A model generated the notes under the pieces. The model saw nothing but the letters and a program-made list of their open reading frames with translations. It ran no database searches and was not told the origin of the DNA. The position numbers and the translations under genes are program-made. DNA of 7,530 nt from Bacteroidales bacterium (GTDB lineage: Bacteria; Bacteroidota; Bacteroidia; Bacteroidales; PUMT01). Shown here piece after piece: positions 5,591-7,530 of the stretch. Positions within the stretch are counted from its first letter, which is position 1, and each line of letters starts with the position of its first letter. The stretch spans positions 1-7,530 of the forward strand of contig SLOS01000062.1 of assembly GCA_007132365.1 (NCBI GenBank). Reading direction: 5' to 3'.

Positions 5591-7135
5591 ATGAGAAAAA
5601 TTACTGTTTATTTTTTTGTTTTAATTGTGAATTCAGGATTTGTATCCTGTAATAAAAATCTCAAGGATGCTAATCTATCTCTTGTACCCTGGCCTCAGAA
5701 TATTTATATAAGCTCCGGAACAAATATTATTGGCAGTGATCTTTTGTTTGTCAATCATTCAAACAATAATGATGTTGAAAGAATGATCAGTACCTGTATT
5801 AATGATTTTGAGGAAATTGGTTTCAGGGTAAATGCTCAAAAGGACAGGAATTTTAACTTAAAAAATATTACGAGGGTCAATTTATATTTAGATAAAGATG
5901 AATCAGAAAAATATGGTGGGGAAGAAGGGTACCGGTTGACTGCCGGTAAGGGTATTTCAATATATGCCGCTACAAAAACCGGATTATTCTGGGGTACCAG
6001 AACATTGTTGCAGCTTCTGAAGGACGGACCTGATATATTGATCCCTGAACTGGATATTTCAGATTATCCTGCTTTCGGTTACCGGGGATTTATGATAAGT
6101 GTGGACAGGCAATTTCATACTATGGATTTTCATCTTCAAAACTTAAAGAAGATGGCAGCCTATAAAATCAATCATTACATGATTCATTTCAGCGGTCGTG
6201 ATAATTATACCCTGCCAAGTGATATTTATCCTGAACTGCCAGCACCCGGGAAGCATTACACTAAGGATGAGATCCGTGAGCTGGTGGGGAAAGCCGGGGA
6301 GTACAATATCACTATTGTCCCGTCTGTTGATGTTCCGGGTCATACGGGCGCCCTTATCAATGCAATTCCGGAATTAAATTTTGACGAAAGGCGAAGAAGT
6401 CTGAATATTGCCAGGGAGGAAACTTATGATATAATACAAAACATTTTTCAGGAGCTGATGGAGCTATTTCCCGGACCCATATGGCATTTGGGTGCTGATG
6501 AGGTAAGATACCCTGATTTGGCAGACAGTCCCGGAGAGGAGTATACAGAATGGATGAAAAGGAAAAATTTTACAAAAGGAGACCAGTTATTGAATTATTT
6601 CATAAACCGCATGTACGATTTTATAAAAGGGAATGGTTACAGGATGTTTGTCTGGGAGGGCTTTAACCCTTATACAGAACCAAAGGTGAATCCGGAAATC
6701 ATTGTGTGTCCATTTGATATCAAGTTCGAAGGAAAAATGCCGCGGGATTATATGGGAGCCGGTTATACAGTTCTTAACACGTCATGGTCGCCTTTATATA
6801 TTGCCAATAAAACTTCAATGACACCCCCCGAGACTATTGCCAAGTGGAATGCATACATGTTTGGCGCCGGACGTAGTCCCCAGCCATTCAGGTACTGGGA
6901 AAAATTCACCCCGGAAGAGATCCCGACCGAAATTATCGGTGCCCAGATGTGTGTATGGGATATTGAAGAAAAAGCTGAATGGGGGTTATTGTTTGGAAGT
7001 GATGCCGGACCCGGCTTTCCTGATTACGGCAGGCCCGGCCAGAGACTTCCAATATTCAGTGAACGTGTATGGACAGGAGATAAAACAAGTGCAAAGGATC
7101 TCCTGGAAAGGACCGGAGCATCCTACTGGGATTAA
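5591..7135 (+). CDS. GH20-family beta-N-acetylhexosaminidase-like lipoprotein
   Basis: The protein has 514 residues. Residues 1-19 are a lipoprotein signal with Cys20. The N-terminal GH20b-type domain runs from LVPWPQNI (31-38) to the TGLFWGTRTLLQLL segment (130-143). The TIM barrel begins at FGYRGFMISVDRQF (162-175), with VPSVDVPGHTGA (243-254), the catalytic Asp-Glu pair in WHLGADEV (Asp303, Glu304), VWEGFNP (354-360), LNTSWSPLYI (395-404) and CVWDIEE (454-460). Arg173 and His251 match the substrate-binding Arg and His of the family. Known reaction: removal of terminal beta-linked GlcNAc or GalNAc by substrate-assisted catalysis. Oddities: the usual HLxDDQGWR motif is HFSGRDNYT (199-207), so Gly202 stands at the conserved Asp position, and the W-x-E motif reads W-D-I-E. 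The fold and catalytic pair are firm, but specificity may differ. It probably sits in the envelope, facing the periplasm or the surface. Confidence 0.9.
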   Translation: MRKITVYFFVLIVNSGFVSCNKNLKDANLSLVPWPQNIYISSGTNIIGSDLLFVNHSNNNDVERMISTCINDFEEIGFRVNAQKDRNFNLKNITRVNLYLDKDESEKYGGEEGYRLTAGKGISIYAATKTGLFWGTRTLLQLLKDGPDILIPELDISDYPAFGYRGFMISVDRQFHTMDFHLQNLKKMAAYKINHYMIHFSGRDNYTLPSDIYPELPAPGKHYTKDEIRELVGKAGEYNITIVPSVDVPGHTGALINAIPELNFDERRRSLNIAREETYDIIQNIFQELMELFPGPIWHLGADEVRYPDLADSPGEEYTEWMKRKNFTKGDQLLNYFINRMYDFIKGNGYRMFVWEGFNPYTEPKVNPEIIVCPFDIKFEGKMPRDYMGAGYTVLNTSWSPLYIANKTSMTPPETIAKWNAYMFGAGRSPQPFRYWEKFTPEEIPTEIIGAQMCVWDIEEKAEWGLLFGSDAGPGFPDYGRPGQRLPIFSERVWTGDKTSAKDLLERTGASYWD

Positions 7136-7163
7136 TTATATTCTGTTAACCAAATCCATAAAT

Positions 7164-7530
7164 ATGAAAACGATTGCATTAAGTTTAAAGAAAGTCAATT
7201 TTATATTGAGAACATTTATTAAGTTGTTGATATCAGGATTATTAATGTTTGTTGTTTCTGCACTGGCGGGGCCGGTTTTCAGTCAACAGACCAATAATTA
7301 TTATGATTTTTCTGATGCAGTGATAGTTATACCGGATAATCTCACAGAAACAGAACAGGCTGCTTTACAAATGCTTGTTGATGAAGTTAAAAAAAGGACC
7401 ATAATTGGATTATCAGTTGACCTGGAATGGCCTGATTCCAGAATACCCGTCATTGCTGTTGGAACAAGTACCTTATTTAAGGCTGATCCAAAATTTAACC
7501 AGTATGATCGCGGCTCATCAAATCACGAAC
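7164..7530 (+). CDS. Secreted protein with GH20b/alpha-glucuronidase-N-like domain, N-terminal part (3' end outside window)
   Basis: The frame starts at ATG 7164, 28 bases after the GH20 stop, and is open to the right edge (122 codons visible). Residues 1-38 contain basic residues (KK at 9-10, R16, K20), a hydrophobic core LLISGLLMFVVSALAG, and a likely signal peptidase I site before QQTNN (VFS-QQ); no lipobox Cys is seen, unlike the three other exported proteins here. The next stretch, AVIVIPDNLTETEQAALQMLVDEVKKRT...PVIAVG, has the alternating strand-helix pattern of the small domain that precedes catalytic barrels in GH20 and GH67 enzymes (GH20b/GH67N-like). That suggests another large secreted glycan-active protein, but the catalytic part is not in view and no family can be named. 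Same strand and short spacing place it in the operon with the preceding genes. Confidence 0.75.
   Translation, partial: MKTIALSLKKVNFILRTFIKLLISGLLMFVVSALAGPVFSQQTNNYYDFSDAVIVIPDNLTETEQAALQMLVDEVKKRTIIGLSVDLEWPDSRIPVIAVGTSTLFKADPKFNQYDRGSSNHE

Noticed and set aside
1..7530. tRNA, rRNA, CRISPR array, insertion sequence or transposase
   Set aside because: None seen: no regularly spaced repeats, no transposase motifs, and no cloverleaf-like stretch in the gaps.

Overview
The window looks like part of a glycan-utilisation locus (polysaccharide utilisation locus, PUL) from a member of the Bacteroidota. The evidence is a SusC-type TonB-dependent transporter followed 13 bases later by a SusD-type lipoprotein, several secreted lipoproteins with Cys lipoboxes, and mostly no Shine-Dalgarno sequences before the starts. 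The genus cannot be fixed from the sequence; an anaerobic or environmental Bacteroidales-type organism is a guess. All credible genes are on the + strand.

Layout: (1) 1-950 is the C-terminal third or so of a SusC-like outer-membrane transporter, cut by the left edge. (2) 964-2655 is a complete SusD-like surface lipoprotein of the SusD/RagB type. (3) 2656-3178 is a 523-base AT-rich gap without a convincing gene. It holds three inverted-repeat structures: a terminator-like hairpin whose 3' arm can also pair with a second upstream arm, a two-tier AT-rich hairpin, and a second terminator-like hairpin. (4) 3179-4408 is a lipoprotein of the sialidase/BNR beta-propeller superfamily. (5) 4433-5530 is a cytoplasmic uroporphyrinogen-decarboxylase-family (UroD/methyltransferase-fold) protein. 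(6) 5591-7135 is a family-20 glycoside hydrolase (beta-N-acetylhexosaminidase type) lipoprotein with unusual active-site surroundings. (7) 7164 to the right edge is the start of a secreted protein with a domain resembling those found in front of GH20 and alpha-glucuronidase catalytic modules. Genes 4 to 7 are 24, 60 and 28 bases apart and probably form one transcription unit, separate from or only partly coupled to susCD.

Working model (inference): SusC/SusD capture and import an oligosaccharide, probably one containing N-acetylhexosamine, the propeller protein and the GH20 protein trim it in the cell envelope, and the UroD-like protein acts on a small released compound in the cytoplasm. The UroD-like gene inside a glycan operon is the least expected part. 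The propeller protein lacks a recognisable sialidase FRIP motif, and the GH20 protein lacks an otherwise conserved active-site Asp, so neither should be taken as an ordinary sialidase or hexosaminidase without testing.
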